Part shown: positions 17,268-27,013 of the stretch, one piece after another
Numbering within the stretch: the first letter of the stretch is position 1
How the letters are laid out: the number at the start of each line of letters is the position of its first letter
Source: UBA2185 sp964564625
Lineage (GTDB): Bacteria; Desulfobacterota; Syntrophia; Syntrophales; UBA2185
Direction: 5' to 3'
DNA length: 64,000 bases
NCBI GenBank assembly: GCA_964564625.1
Contig: CAZMBE010000005.1
Coordinates: 62,001 to 126,000, forward strand
Notes under the pieces: generated by a model
Databases searched by the model: none
Told to the model about the DNA's origin: nothing
Seen by the model: only the letters and a program-made list of their open reading frames with translations
Program-made: the position numbers and the translations under genes

Positions 17268-18467
17268 ATGATTACGATAAGCGGTTACTTACATCGGAAT
17301 GACTTAAGCGATATAATACGATGCTGGATGTATGGGTATGTGAATCCTTCCGATGCGGATAAGATCGCCCAACTGGTCCACTTCAACAACGCGTATGTGT
17401 CACGCTACCTGAAAATATTTTCAGAAAAAGTGTTTCAAAGCCTACACCAACACACCCTGAAAACAAGACCTGCATTTCTTAAAAGAGACCTGAAAGATAT
17501 CATTGTCGCCAATCCACCGTACCATAATTCCCGGATCGATGAATTGATCCGTAACTATTATGCCGAACCGGGGCGCTTTTACCGGGAGACGCCCTTCCAT
17601 GCAACATTGTTTTTCAAGAGGCAAGACGGTATAGACGAATATATAGGATCACACAGGATAAAACGTGTACACAGGCTGGCAGAGAAATCTGCCCGCAAAA
17701 TCATTGACATGATGTTCGATACAATCAGGAAACGCGCCGATTTGCTCGCAGATGACCGCGCCAGGTTCCTTAACATTCCCCGACACCAGCTTCTCACATC
17801 TCAGGAAGAAATGACGGAAGAATTCCTTAAGGCAGAGAACCGGCTGCTGGATGATCTCAGACAAAAAAAGGAAATTCGGTATGCGGAAAGTATGGTGATT
17901 AATGACGTGGCGGGCATGAAGGTGATTCTTGACGATTCTGAACAGGGACGCCTTATTAACGTTCTTGATTGCATGGGGGACTGCGAGATTGTCGAACAGG
18001 AGCGCCATTCCGGCAGATATAATGCCGTAAATTTGATCGTGTCTTTCAGACCACCCCGTGATGAGATACTTGTGCATCCCTTGAGCAAAACAATCGTTGA
18101 AATAATGCAGATAAGGGGATTGAGACCGGAAGAGTCAAATAACGCGTTCATCGAATTTGTCAGGTCCGGAGAGGAATGTGTAAATCTGGAGGTCATTGTT
18201 TCTAACTACGAGGAAATGCTGGAAAGCGAAATAGGCCGGTGCATGCATGAAGACCGCATCATCGAGCAACGCATGCGCCAGCAATATCGGGGTCACCTCG
18301 CAAGGAACATTGTGTACCTGATGGAATACCTGTTCACGTTTCCCGTTTCCAGAAAACTGGAAATAGGAGAATTGCCGATCAAGCTGTGGAACCGTTACCT
18401 GCCTGATTACTTCGACGAGGTTTTGAGGAATCTTTTCCAGGTTCCCCATAGTACCGCCCTCGAGTAG
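17268..18467 (+). CDS. Unknown protein, possible divergent RelA/SpoT-type synthetase fold
   Basis: A 399-residue soluble protein that I cannot assign to a named family. Residues 205-315 follow the order of motifs in RelA/SpoT nucleotidyltransferase domains. INDVAGMKVIL (211-221) resembles the '-x-D-x-x-G-x-R-ii' strand with Asp213 at the metal-binding position. RHSGRYNAVNLIVSF resembles the 'GY-s-H' segment, and VNLEVIVS (306-312) resembles 'vEvQIRT' with Glu308 at the catalytic Glu position. The canonical Arg of the ATP site is not evident. The N-terminal 200 residues (helical, rich in Arg, His and Asp) do not show the HD hydrolase motif of SpoT. The gene starts with ATG after a G-rich stretch and ends 15 bases before the convergent THEP1 gene. 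Confidence 0.6.
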   Translation: MITISGYLHRNDLSDIIRCWMYGYVNPSDADKIAQLVHFNNAYVSRYLKIFSEKVFQSLHQHTLKTRPAFLKRDLKDIIVANPPYHNSRIDELIRNYYAEPGRFYRETPFHATLFFKRQDGIDEYIGSHRIKRVHRLAEKSARKIIDMMFDTIRKRADLLADDRARFLNIPRHQLLTSQEEMTEEFLKAENRLLDDLRQKKEIRYAESMVINDVAGMKVILDDSEQGRLINVLDCMGDCEIVEQERHSGRYNAVNLIVSFRPPRDEILVHPLSKTIVEIMQIRGLRPEESNNAFIEFVRSGEECVNLEVIVSNYEEMLESEIGRCMHEDRIIEQRMRQQYRGHLARNIVYLMEYLFTFPVSRKLEIGELPIKLWNRYLPDYFDEVLRNLFQVPHSTALE

Positions 18468-18482
18468 AGAAATGGGTACTTT

Positions 18483-19028
18483 TCACATCATCAGCTTCAG
18501 TATGTCCGCGAATATGAGATCCCGGTTGTTGTGCGTCATGACGAAAAGCTGAACATCATTTCGCTTTTTTATCTCACCGATGATCCCTTCCCCGCGAAGG
18601 GCAATGGTCGCAATGACGGACTTTTCAGAATCCAGCAATCTTGTTAAAAGCTTCTTGAACTTGTCGGAAAAACACTCCATCTTTCCTATTTCATCGATGA
18701 TGATCAGGCTTTTCTCAGGCTGCAATAGTGCGATGTTGTCCAGAATGTCTTCAAAGTTTTTCACATCAACACCATATTTCCCTACTCTATTGGGGCTCTC
18801 TATTTCGACGTGGGAAAGGGTGCATCTCCTCCCTTCGAGGCTCACCAGGGAAAACCCTTTGCGAATGCCGACTACTCGTATTTCTTCAGTGTAAAAGCCG
18901 GCCATAGTTTCATGCCTCAATGCGTTGACCAGTTTTTTGATGAGAGTTGTCTTGCCGACACCGGGAAGGCCCGATATGAGGATGTTCTTTTTCGGTTGGA
19001 TGTGGTTATACCTTCTGCGCGTGTCCAT
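18483..19028 (-). CDS. THEP1-like nucleoside-triphosphatase
   Basis: A 181-residue P-loop NTPase: Walker A GLPGVGKTTL (20-29) and Walker B LIIIDEIGKMECFS (108-121), with FYTEEIR...GF and RGEGIIGEIKKR segments typical of the THEP1 (DUF265) family first described from Aquifex and also found as NTPCR in animals. These enzymes hydrolyse all NTPs slowly; the cell role is unknown. It is on the same strand as recD but separated from it by the 136 bases 19029-19164. Confidence 0.85.
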   Translation of the reverse strand: MDTRRRYNHIQPKKNILISGLPGVGKTTLIKKLVNALRHETMAGFYTEEIRVVGIRKGFSLVSLEGRRCTLSHVEIESPNRVGKYGVDVKNFEDILDNIALLQPEKSLIIIDEIGKMECFSDKFKKLLTRLLDSEKSVIATIALRGEGIIGEIKKRNDVQLFVMTHNNRDLIFADILKLMM

Positions 19029-19164
19029 AGTATATTGTATGCAATCCTATATACAAACTTTTTTGTAGAACACGTTGAAACAGAAAACCGCTTTTCCTCT
19101 GTTGCTCATCTTGGCAGACACTACGTTAAAATTTTATCAGACTCAAGAAGCGTGGCACACATTT

Positions 19165-21015
19165 TTAATTCCACAGGGAATCACGAAGACCCGATGAGCG
19201 GCGGATTCGATGTTGGACCGCCGCTAAGAAAATGTCTTCTTTCCCCCAGATTTGGATTCTTTCTTTCGCCCTGGTAATGGCGGTATAGATCAGTTCCCTG
19301 GTCAGAATGTGCGTGTATCTGTCAGGCATCATTAAGAGGACTTCGTCAAATTCCGACCCCTGGCTCTTGTGCACGGTCATGGCATACACCGTTTCGTGAT
19401 CCGGCAAACGGAAAGGCGGAAAGCTTCTGACCGATCCATCCGGTCCGGTGAAAAAGACCCTAAGTTCGCCATTTTTCTCGAGATCCCTAATGGTAATTCC
19501 AATGTCGCCATTGAACAACCGCAGGGTATAATCGTTTTTAGTGATCATGACGGGGCGTCCTGAGTACCATCTTCCGCTCCGGTCGATTAGTCCATTCTTC
19601 TGCAGTATATGCTCAACGGCAATGTTTAAATTATGGACTCCATATGGCCCCTCACGGAGGGCGGAGAGAATCCGGGATCGATTGAAGAGATCAAACGCCT
19701 TTATGGGATCGGAAGTCTTCAGGTATGCCGAGTATCTTTCCGTGATCCAGTCCTGGAGCCGGCGTGGAAGTTTATCCGGCCGGGGCAGGCTTTTCCAGTC
19801 GATGTCGCTGAAATTTACGTTCCGGATGATGTTGATTGCGTCTGAGCCGTTGCCGGCATTTACTGCCTGACTGAGGGCATAAATGCCGCTTGTTGAGCTG
19901 AAGCGATAGCTTTTTGTCAGTTGGATGATGCAATCATTCATGCCCGCCCTGGGTGTACCTGATGCGCTGTCGCCGATCTCTTCTCCCGTTGCCCGGTAGT
20001 AGTCTTTAATGAATGAGGGTGAAAACCGGTGAATATTGCCCGTATCACAGATATCGCCAAGAACTGATCCCGCCTCGACAGACGCCAGTTGATCCTTGTC
20101 CCCCAGAAGGATAAGGCGGGTCTGGGGTCTGATGGCTTGTGCAAGTCTGGAAAAGAGGGCCAGATCCACCATGGAAGCCTCGTCAATAATGACGACATCA
20201 TAGGGCAGGGGTGTCTCTCTGTTGAAGCGGAATGAGGGTGAGTTCGGGATGCTGCCGAGGAGCCTGTGAATGGTTGAGGCTTCATGAGGAATTTTCGCTT
20301 TCACTGAGTCATCGCAATGTAGTTTCATTTTTGCTTTTTTTATGGCTTCCTGGAGACGGGTCGCGGCCTTTCCCGTGGGTGCGGTGAGGGCGATATTCAA
20401 TTGTCCGTCTCGATTTTGTTCGATAAGAAGGGCCAGTATCCTGGCTACCGCGAAGGTCTTGCCGGTTCCAGGTCCTCCGGAAATGACGCACAGCCCGTTC
20501 CGGCAAGAGGCAAAGGCGGCGACCTTCCGCCAGTCGACATCTTTTCTCCAGTCATTTTCTTCGCGTGGAAAAATCCGCGCGAAGCTGTTCTTCAGGTGAA
20601 GTTCGTCACATGACTCGCATGTTCTGCGGGCAAGTTTTTTCAATGCCTCAGCGAGTCTTTTTTCATAATCCCAGTATCGGTAATGATAAAGACGGGAAGA
20701 GTCAAGGACGAGGGGCCGGAAATCACCGGGTCTTCCCACTACGGGGCTTATAGCGAGAGACTTCAGCCATATATCAAGAGGATGGCAGACCAGGGGTTCC
20801 GATCCTGGAATCTCGAGAACGGTTCCTGCGAGCTCTGAAAGATCGATGCAGATATGACCCTCGCCGCGCTCGCGACTGACCAGGCCGGCAGCCAGGAGGA
20901 GCTTCTCATCACACGTATCGTCAAGCCTGCCGAGGAAACGTGCGAACCGATAATCCAGCTCCGAAAGATATTGGTGTTCATAGAGATTGTCAATGGTTGC
21001 TTCTTGTAATGACAT
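19165..21015 (-). CDS. recD: Exodeoxyribonuclease V alpha subunit RecD
   Basis: The 5'-3' helicase subunit of RecBCD, 616 residues. It shows Walker A GGPGTGKTFAVARIL, Walker B VVIIDEASMVD, motif III LLGDKDQLASVEAGSVLGDI, and the C-terminal VHKSQGSEFDEV / ITRAKERI motifs of SF1B helicases. The ATG at 21015 has GAGAG upstream and begins just after the recB stop; a GTG at 21048 overlapping recB is the alternative. The order recB-recD without recC is notable, since recC lies about 8.4 kb further on. Together the enzyme degrades and resects double-strand ends. Confidence 0.92.
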   Translation of the reverse strand: MSLQEATIDNLYEHQYLSELDYRFARFLGRLDDTCDEKLLLAAGLVSRERGEGHICIDLSELAGTVLEIPGSEPLVCHPLDIWLKSLAISPVVGRPGDFRPLVLDSSRLYHYRYWDYEKRLAEALKKLARRTCESCDELHLKNSFARIFPREENDWRKDVDWRKVAAFASCRNGLCVISGGPGTGKTFAVARILALLIEQNRDGQLNIALTAPTGKAATRLQEAIKKAKMKLHCDDSVKAKIPHEASTIHRLLGSIPNSPSFRFNRETPLPYDVVIIDEASMVDLALFSRLAQAIRPQTRLILLGDKDQLASVEAGSVLGDICDTGNIHRFSPSFIKDYYRATGEEIGDSASGTPRAGMNDCIIQLTKSYRFSSTSGIYALSQAVNAGNGSDAINIIRNVNFSDIDWKSLPRPDKLPRRLQDWITERYSAYLKTSDPIKAFDLFNRSRILSALREGPYGVHNLNIAVEHILQKNGLIDRSGRWYSGRPVMITKNDYTLRLFNGDIGITIRDLEKNGELRVFFTGPDGSVRSFPPFRLPDHETVYAMTVHKSQGSEFDEVLLMMPDRYTHILTRELIYTAITRAKERIQIWGKEDIFLAAVQHRIRRSSGLRDSLWN

Positions 21016-21023
21016 AAGGTCTC

Positions 21024-24000
21024 TCAATTCGCGATCAGATTCCTGCACAGGAATTCAACCGATTTTTTTGCCGGTCTGTCCCGGAAAATCCCCGTATGAG
21101 GTCCGGTTTCGGGATTCACGCCCCTGAGAAAGATATATAACACGCCTCCGAAATGCGCTTTATAGTCATAAGCTGGTATACGCGTCTTCAGGTATTGGTG
21201 CAGTGCAACAACGTAAAGGTGGTACTGCAGGGTGTAGAGATTCTCCCGCATGACTGCCGCAAGCGCCTCTGTCTCGTAGTCTTCGATGGATGCACCCAGA
21301 AAGTTTGATTTCCAATCCACAAGGAAGAATCGCCCGTCATACCGGAAGACAAGATCCATGAAACCTTTCATGAACCCTCTCACAGGATGGAAAACGAGAC
21401 GTCCGATTCTTTCGGGAAATGATACGGATAACGAGACGCCGCTCTCTTTGAAGATGTTCTGCAGTATATCCGGCGTCAGCCTGTTCAGGGGGAAGGTGAA
21501 CTCAAGCTCACTGAGGCGTTCATCGTCATGGATGGCGGACAGAGTAAGCCCGTGTATGGCCGGGTCGAGGGACGTGGCGACAACCAAGGCGATCATACGG
21601 CAGACCGCCTCTTGCCATACCGGATCAAAACCGTGGGCTCTCAATTTCGTGGCTACGAGATTCTCCGTTTCCTGACTGTCCGGTGCTGTGAAGTCGATGT
21701 GTTCCAGAATGTCGTGCAGACAATTGCCCGCTTTCGCTCCTCTTGGAAAGGCAAACATGCCGCCGGGCTCTTTGTGATATGGCGTTTCCGCGGCTATGGT
21801 GAAGCCGTCACGATCCGGGAGATCAGCCAAGTCATCGGGGGGCATCACTGACATGGCCATGCGTTCCGCGAGCAGGTACGAGAAACTGGCAAAGCGCCTG
21901 TCACGATCGACGATTCCTGGAAATGATCGGCAGGCGAGAGTTGCCGGCAGTTCAGCGCGAGGCGCCAAGGTTTCCTCAGCCGGCTCAGGCATATCGTACA
22001 GGTCGATCGCGCCGTCTGACGCGGAGACAATCCTTGCGAGATCAGCCCGGATATCTTCGTCCGAGAGATTACGAAATTTTTCCTCCATCGACGCAACGAT
22101 ACGCGAAGAATCATCACCTGTCGAGTGGAGGATATAGGCAATAGAGGATGTGGCTGCGTCTTTAAACGGCCCCCACACGAGGTAACAGCGGTTTTTTGCG
22201 CGGGTAAGGGCGACATAAAGGAGCCGGATATTTTCCGCGAGATTTTCCCTTTCCGCAAGCGCTTTACAGTCCATGGCCTCTGGATCAAGGACAAGGTTCA
22301 ACCGCCAGTCGTCTTCCGGGTCGTGATAGGTGAATTCCCTCTTGCCGGCTTTTGAATCTCCCCAGTTGAAGGGGCAAAAAACGATAGGATACTCCAACCC
22401 CTTGCTTTTGTGGATAGTGACAATCCTGATGGCACGGTCGTCGCTTTCAAGACGAAGTTCGTGTTCATCCGACCGAAGAGTGTCCGGATTACGCTGACAG
22501 GCAAGCCATTTGATCATGCCGGAGATGCTCAGCTTTCTTTCAATGGATGCCGTATGGAGAACCTCCGTGAGGTGAAGAATGTTTGTCAGGCGGCGTTCAC
22601 CATCGGGAAACGCAAGGAGGCGTTCGCGGACCTTCTCTTTCGCAAGGAAATAGCGGAACATCCCGATGAAGCCGTGCCGCTCCCAGAGGGAATTATATTC
22701 CTGAAATCGTGCTGACCATTCTTCCAAGCCGGATTCGTTCCCAGTAAGAGCTTCTATTGTTTCCCCGTTCAATCCCAGTGTGTCTGTCGTGATGGCGACC
22801 TTGATCGCGCCTTCGGAATGTGGTTCAGCGAGGGCGGAAAGAATACGCTCCGTCTCCACTGCTTCATGGGTGTCAAAAAGGTTGCCCGTGCTGTGCAGTA
22901 CGCTATGGATGCCGAGGCTTCGGAGAGCCTCCTGGATGAGCCGGGCCTCCCTGTTCACTCTGACCAGGACTGCTATGTGGCTTTCTGCCACCGGTTCGGC
23001 GCCGATCTTCGCCTCTCCATTTCTGCCAAGATTGAGGAGCCGTGCGATTTCAACAGCGACTGCCCTTGCGATGAGATCGACAGTCATACCCTGGTTGGTT
23101 TTCGCTCCTGTTGCCTCCAGTTTCGCACCGTCAAGGAACCAGATGTGAAAAGGCGGTTCGGAACGGCCGCAGAAAGTGAGGAGGATCCGGTCTTTTACGT
23201 CTCCCGCTACTGCCTTTTCAAACGGGATATCTTCGTAAAGAAAAGCGTCCTTCTTCGGATTCGCGAAGATGGTGTTGACAGCGTGCACAAGGTCCGGTTC
23301 GGAACGCCAGTTGTTCGTAAGCGTATAGCGAAAATCGGCATGCCCAGAAGCCCGCATATATGCGAAGAGGTCGGCCCCGCGGAAGCTGTAAATGGATTGC
23401 TTGGGATCGCCGATGAAAAAGAGCGGGGACTTTTCACTTCCGAAGATGTTCTGAAAAATGGCGTACTGGATGGGGTCCGTATCCTGGAATTCATCGATGA
23501 GAGCGGCCCTATAACGGCCTCTTACGTTATGGACAAGGTCTTTACCGCCATCTCTCTCTAATGCATCGCGGAGGTTAAGAAGGAGATCGTCAAAGGACTG
23601 GATATTTCGCGTACGCTTTCTCTTCCGGAGCTCATCCCGCAAGTAGCGAAATATATCCCCTTTGAGAAAAAGGAGCTGCCCTTCGATCTCGGCCTGAAGC
23701 TCACGGGCTCTCGCCAAAAGTTCCTCGCAGTCATCAAAGAAAGGGTGCCCGGGGGTTGTTTTTCCTTTATTCGTTCCCGCTTTCAATCCGGATGATGTGA
23801 ACTTCTCGAAACCTTTGAAGAGAGGAAAGATTTCTTCTGAATCAGAATAACTGTCCATCTTGGCGGCAAGGATATCCGGGTTTTTATATTTGGCTTTACT
23901 AAGGTCAGGATTATTAAGCAACGCGAGGACATCCTCCCGGGAACTTGCCCATGCCGATAGCACACTTCCGCGGGCCTTTCTGAAAGAGGACAGGGCGGTG

Positions 24001-24788
24001 AGGGGAACGGGCGACGCTGCGGGAATGATCTTTATGTCGGGGTCGGAAAGTCTGCCTTTGGTCAGAGTAAGAAAAAATTGAGGCTTAAAGTTATTTTTCA
24101 AAGCATACGATACGAATTCACGAGGTGCATCATAAAAATGCTTTCGCCAGAAGTCCTGAATGATCTCCTGGTGCAGGGCGCGCTCATCAGGCACAAGTTC
24201 CGTGTCGAAGAGTCCCATGCTTTCAAAGGCGTTCTCGTGGAGAACACGCTGGCAGAAACCATGAATTGTGTAGATCGGCGCCTCATCGAAATCCCTGAGC
24301 GCCGCTCTCAGAATGCGCCGTTTCTCTTCCCTGTCATTCACCGCATCTGTAATGCCGGGCGCGATTGAGTCTGCCCCGTACTTGATACGGGGAGATCCAA
24401 ATTTTTCTGAATCCTGAATTCCCCCGTGCGCGGGAATGACAAAAAGAGGGACATCATTCCTAAATTGATCAGGAATCCAGTCTTTTCTGACAAGACCATT
24501 TAGAAACGGATCGTCGTGTCCACCCTTTGTAAACGCGTCTATGGCCACTCGGATCATCCCACGGATACGGTCGCGCAGTTCCTCTGTCGCCGCTACCGTA
24601 TATGTGACAACGAGGATCTCGCTGACGGAAAAACGCTTTTCCAGGAGGAGGCGTAAAAATATACCGGCGATGGCATACGTTTTTCCCGTTCCGGCGCTCG
24701 CCTCGATCAGATTGGTCTTCTCCAGGGCGCTATTCAGGAGATCAAAATTGTCATTGTCATTCCGTACCTGATCCACTACCCACCCCAT
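21024..24788 (-). CDS. recB: Exodeoxyribonuclease V beta subunit RecB
   Basis: A 1254-residue SF1A helicase-nuclease. Helicase motifs: IEASAGTGKTYAI (28-40), TIHGFCQRVL, LIDEFQDTDPIQ, IGDPKQSIYSFRGAD, TIHKSKGLEYPIVF and LYVALTRAK. The C-terminal RecB nuclease has GFMDLVF and FLVDWKSNFLG with the metal-binding Asp, Asp and Lys present, so the nuclease should be active. Residues about 103-150 are an insertion that looks like a translated palindromic repeat. The first residues (GWVVDQVRNDND) also have repeat character, and the start codon sits at the edge of a repeat. The stop lies eight bases before the preferred recD start. Confidence 0.93.
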   Translation of the reverse strand: MGWVVDQVRNDNDNFDLLNSALEKTNLIEASAGTGKTYAIAGIFLRLLLEKRFSVSEILVVTYTVAATEELRDRIRGMIRVAIDAFTKGGHDDPFLNGLVRKDWIPDQFRNDVPLFVIPAHGGIQDSEKFGSPRIKYGADSIAPGITDAVNDREEKRRILRAALRDFDEAPIYTIHGFCQRVLHENAFESMGLFDTELVPDERALHQEIIQDFWRKHFYDAPREFVSYALKNNFKPQFFLTLTKGRLSDPDIKIIPAASPVPLTALSSFRKARGSVLSAWASSREDVLALLNNPDLSKAKYKNPDILAAKMDSYSDSEEIFPLFKGFEKFTSSGLKAGTNKGKTTPGHPFFDDCEELLARARELQAEIEGQLLFLKGDIFRYLRDELRKRKRTRNIQSFDDLLLNLRDALERDGGKDLVHNVRGRYRAALIDEFQDTDPIQYAIFQNIFGSEKSPLFFIGDPKQSIYSFRGADLFAYMRASGHADFRYTLTNNWRSEPDLVHAVNTIFANPKKDAFLYEDIPFEKAVAGDVKDRILLTFCGRSEPPFHIWFLDGAKLEATGAKTNQGMTVDLIARAVAVEIARLLNLGRNGEAKIGAEPVAESHIAVLVRVNREARLIQEALRSLGIHSVLHSTGNLFDTHEAVETERILSALAEPHSEGAIKVAITTDTLGLNGETIEALTGNESGLEEWSARFQEYNSLWERHGFIGMFRYFLAKEKVRERLLAFPDGERRLTNILHLTEVLHTASIERKLSISGMIKWLACQRNPDTLRSDEHELRLESDDRAIRIVTIHKSKGLEYPIVFCPFNWGDSKAGKREFTYHDPEDDWRLNLVLDPEAMDCKALAERENLAENIRLLYVALTRAKNRCYLVWGPFKDAATSSIAYILHSTGDDSSRIVASMEEKFRNLSDEDIRADLARIVSASDGAIDLYDMPEPAEETLAPRAELPATLACRSFPGIVDRDRRFASFSYLLAERMAMSVMPPDDLADLPDRDGFTIAAETPYHKEPGGMFAFPRGAKAGNCLHDILEHIDFTAPDSQETENLVATKLRAHGFDPVWQEAVCRMIALVVATSLDPAIHGLTLSAIHDDERLSELEFTFPLNRLTPDILQNIFKESGVSLSVSFPERIGRLVFHPVRGFMKGFMDLVFRYDGRFFLVDWKSNFLGASIEDYETEALAAVMRENLYTLQYHLYVVALHQYLKTRIPAYDYKAHFGGVLYIFLRGVNPETGPHTGIFRDRPAKKSVEFLCRNLIAN
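24339..24482. repeat. Palindromic repeat inserted in frame within recB
   Basis: The stretch contains GCGCGGGAATGACAAAAAG, CATCATTCCTAAATTGATC and AGGAATCCAGTC, the same CATTCC/GGAATGAC elements as the intergenic repeats. In the recB frame it encodes residues about 103-150 (including FVIPAHGGIQD) and interrupts the linker before the TIHGFCQRVL motif. Reading frame is kept. Limits are approximate, set from where RecB-like sequence resumes (NDREEKRRILRAALRDFDEA). Confidence 0.55.
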
Positions 24789-24919
24789 CTTCCGTCATCC
24801 AGGATTTGATCCGGGATCCACTCTCACTCCTCACTACAGGGTCTTATACCAGAAACGCATCCGACATTACATCAGAATCTGTTCTCCTTTCTGTCATCAC
24901 GGATTTGACCCGGGATCCA
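24756..24919. repeat. Repeat cluster at the recB start
   Basis: Two 27-base direct copies, 24794-24820 and 24893-24919, both read GTCATC...GGATTTGA(T/C)CCGGGATCCA and differ at three positions. A related GTCATTCCG...TGATCCAC lies at 24756-24779, inside the recB 5' end. The first copy lies just upstream of the recB ATG, in the position of its ribosome-binding region. The rest of 24789-25107 shows no gene; it presumably carries the divergent promoters of recB and the response regulator. Confidence 0.55.
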
Positions 24920-25107
24920 ACTTTTACATTAAATCAAAATATTTGAAGTCATTTAAAAAAATGTGTATAGTGCCACAAATAATACTATAACAGAGGACAT
25001 GATCACCAGGGATACTATATAAGAAAGACACAATTGTAATGTCAGCCATAGGTACAGAAAAAATCTAATGGAAACTTTCTCAATCTGTAAAACAACGATA
25101 CCCGATT

Positions 25108-25581
25108 ATGCAAAAAATAAAAATACTGATTGTTGAAGATCATAAGGTCACTCAGAAACTCTTGGATCAATCGCTTCGTAATGATATTTTCGAAAAGAGA
25201 ATAGCGGAAAACGGTGAGAGCGCTCTGGAACATTACCATGAATGGAAACCCGATGTCATTCTGCTCGACATTTTGCTTCCCGTGATCAGCGGATACGCCA
25301 TTTTGAAAGAGATAAGAACAAAAGATAATGATAATTCTACTGCCATCATAATTGTCAGCAGCTTAATGACAAAAGAAGATGTCATGGATTGCGCAAAGCT
25401 GGGTATTGAAGGATATATTGTCAAACCGATCAATGTCAAAGAAATGAACCGCAAAGTACTTGAATATCTCAGCAAGTCTTCTTCAGAAAAGGCGACAGAA
25501 GCCACGAAGTTGTTTAAACTGCTCGAACAGCAACCGGAAACCAAAGTTGTAAACCAGACCGGTTTACCGGAGGCCGGTTAG
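25108..25581 (+). CDS. Single-domain response regulator
   Basis: A 157-residue receiver protein: Glu10/Asp11 acidic pair, phosphoacceptor Asp54 (ILLDILLP), Ser84 and Lys106 (YIVKPINV). The last 40 residues are a Glu/Lys-rich tail with no DNA-binding or enzymatic domain, so it acts as a CheY-like relay or by protein contacts. No kinase is adjacent. Confidence 0.85.
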   Translation: MQKIKILIVEDHKVTQKLLDQSLRNDIFEKRIAENGESALEHYHEWKPDVILLDILLPVISGYAILKEIRTKDNDNSTAIIIVSSLMTKEDVMDCAKLGIEGYIVKPINVKEMNRKVLEYLSKSSSEKATEATKLFKLLEQQPETKVVNQTGLPEAG

Positions 25582-25838
25582 TACGCATCATCTCTTTTAC
25601 CAGTGACACATCCGATATTGAATCAGAAATCTCACGCTTGACTTTGAAAAAAAGTGTGTATCTGTTGCTGCCTGTAAATATATATAAGGCAATGCAGACG
25701 GAGATTCACCCTTGTGGCAATCGATAGTGATACCTACTATTGTTGTGAGACAATTGGTTCGACATAAAATTGAAATACTTATATACTTCTCCAGCAAAGA
25801 ACATAGTTTTTGTAAATCACCCGCAAAAGGACGGGCTC

Positions 25839-26660
25839 ATGGAATCAAAAATCGCTAAAGCCATTGGACTCAAATACAACCCCATTGCTATCCTTCTGGC
25901 GGACCAGGCGCCAGAGAATGCCCTGCGATTCAAGAAAGGGAAATGGGGATGCACTATGATTATGTTTGCCCATGCCGCCAGAGGCAAAACAGCCGCCTTC
26001 GATGGCGAAACCTATGGTTGTTGGGGCGGTGGCGTGGGATTAGGGTTTGGCAACACCTATCTGCGCTTTCCAGGTGGAGTCGAGTGCTTTGCCTACTTTC
26101 TCTCTTCTGGGAACATCCAATGGAAGAAGGGAAAGGAGGTTGCGAAGGTTCTGGAAGGAGCTGCAGGAAAGGAGTTTGTGGAAAACTTCCTAAAAGGGGA
26201 AGCCTATCTCAAGACACCGGAACTGGTGGAGCAGTTTCTCAAAGAGCTTCCCATGGAGGATGTGGGTTCCAGCTACGTGCTGTTCAAACCCCTTTCAGAA
26301 GTTGATCTCAAGACCGAAAGACCCGAGGCAGTGATATTTCTTGCCGATCCAGACCAGCTTTCGGCCTTGGTCGTTCTTGCCAACTATGGAAGAGAGGGTC
26401 TTGAGAACGTGATCATTCCGTTTGCCGCGGGATGCCAGACGATTGGCATTCTTCCGTTCAGGGAAGCGAAGTCGGGGAAGCCTAAAGCTGTTGTGGGGCT
26501 CACGGACATTTCAGCCAGAAAAATCGTCCGGAATCTTCTGGGCAAAGAGTATCTATCCTTTGCCATGCCCTGGGTAATGTTCATGGAGATGGAGGGCAAC
26601 GTGGAAGGAAGCTTCCTCGAGAGGAATACGTGGCAGTCGCTATTGGAGCCAAAATCATAA
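25839..26660 (+). CDS. DUF169 family protein
   Basis: A 273-residue protein of the DUF169 family common in anaerobes and methanogens: GLKYNPIAILLAD near the N-terminus, KGKWGCTMIMFAHAARGKTAAFD with a conserved Cys, YGCWGGGVGLGFG, and the later FLADPDQLSALVVLANY and PFAAGCQTIG segments. Conserved cysteines suggest a metal or Fe-S cofactor, but no function is established. The ATG at 25839 is used because AAAGGACGG precedes it by a few bases; the frame is open from a TTG at 25770 without a clear site. Confidence 0.8.
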   Translation: MESKIAKAIGLKYNPIAILLADQAPENALRFKKGKWGCTMIMFAHAARGKTAAFDGETYGCWGGGVGLGFGNTYLRFPGGVECFAYFLSSGNIQWKKGKEVAKVLEGAAGKEFVENFLKGEAYLKTPELVEQFLKELPMEDVGSSYVLFKPLSEVDLKTERPEAVIFLADPDQLSALVVLANYGREGLENVIIPFAAGCQTIGILPFREAKSGKPKAVVGLTDISARKIVRNLLGKEYLSFAMPWVMFMEMEGNVEGSFLERNTWQSLLEPKS

Positions 26661-27013
26661 GGTCCTCCTCGGTATAGTTGTGAATGACTATATGTTTCTT
26701 GCAGCCTGCATCTCGTTTCAATGATTCTCTTTCCTATGAGGTTCTCTCCAATATTTCTTAACATTTTTTTAAGATTGTAAAATTCAACTACTCGTAAAAA
26801 TCTTTTACTCTTGAAATATAACTTCAAAGCGTAAACAATAGAATCAAAATTTACTTACAATCACGTATTCATGAAAGGTACAAAAGTTAAACTGTTGAAG
26901 AAAAAGTTTTAAAGCAGACAGCAGACATATGATCCAAGAGGATAAGGTACAATAACGGGTGTGAAACGTTTTTTTGTAATATAATAGAGAGCACAAATAC
27001 AAGACACTATACC
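26661..27013. other. Intergenic, 353 bases, no gene seen
   Basis: AT-rich DNA between the DUF169 gene and the second pilin. No protein, RNA gene or clear sigma-54 promoter (GG-N10-GC) was found, which contrasts with the first pilin gene. TAATATAATAGAGAG about 25 bases before the pilin start may hold a -10 element. Confidence 0.4.
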
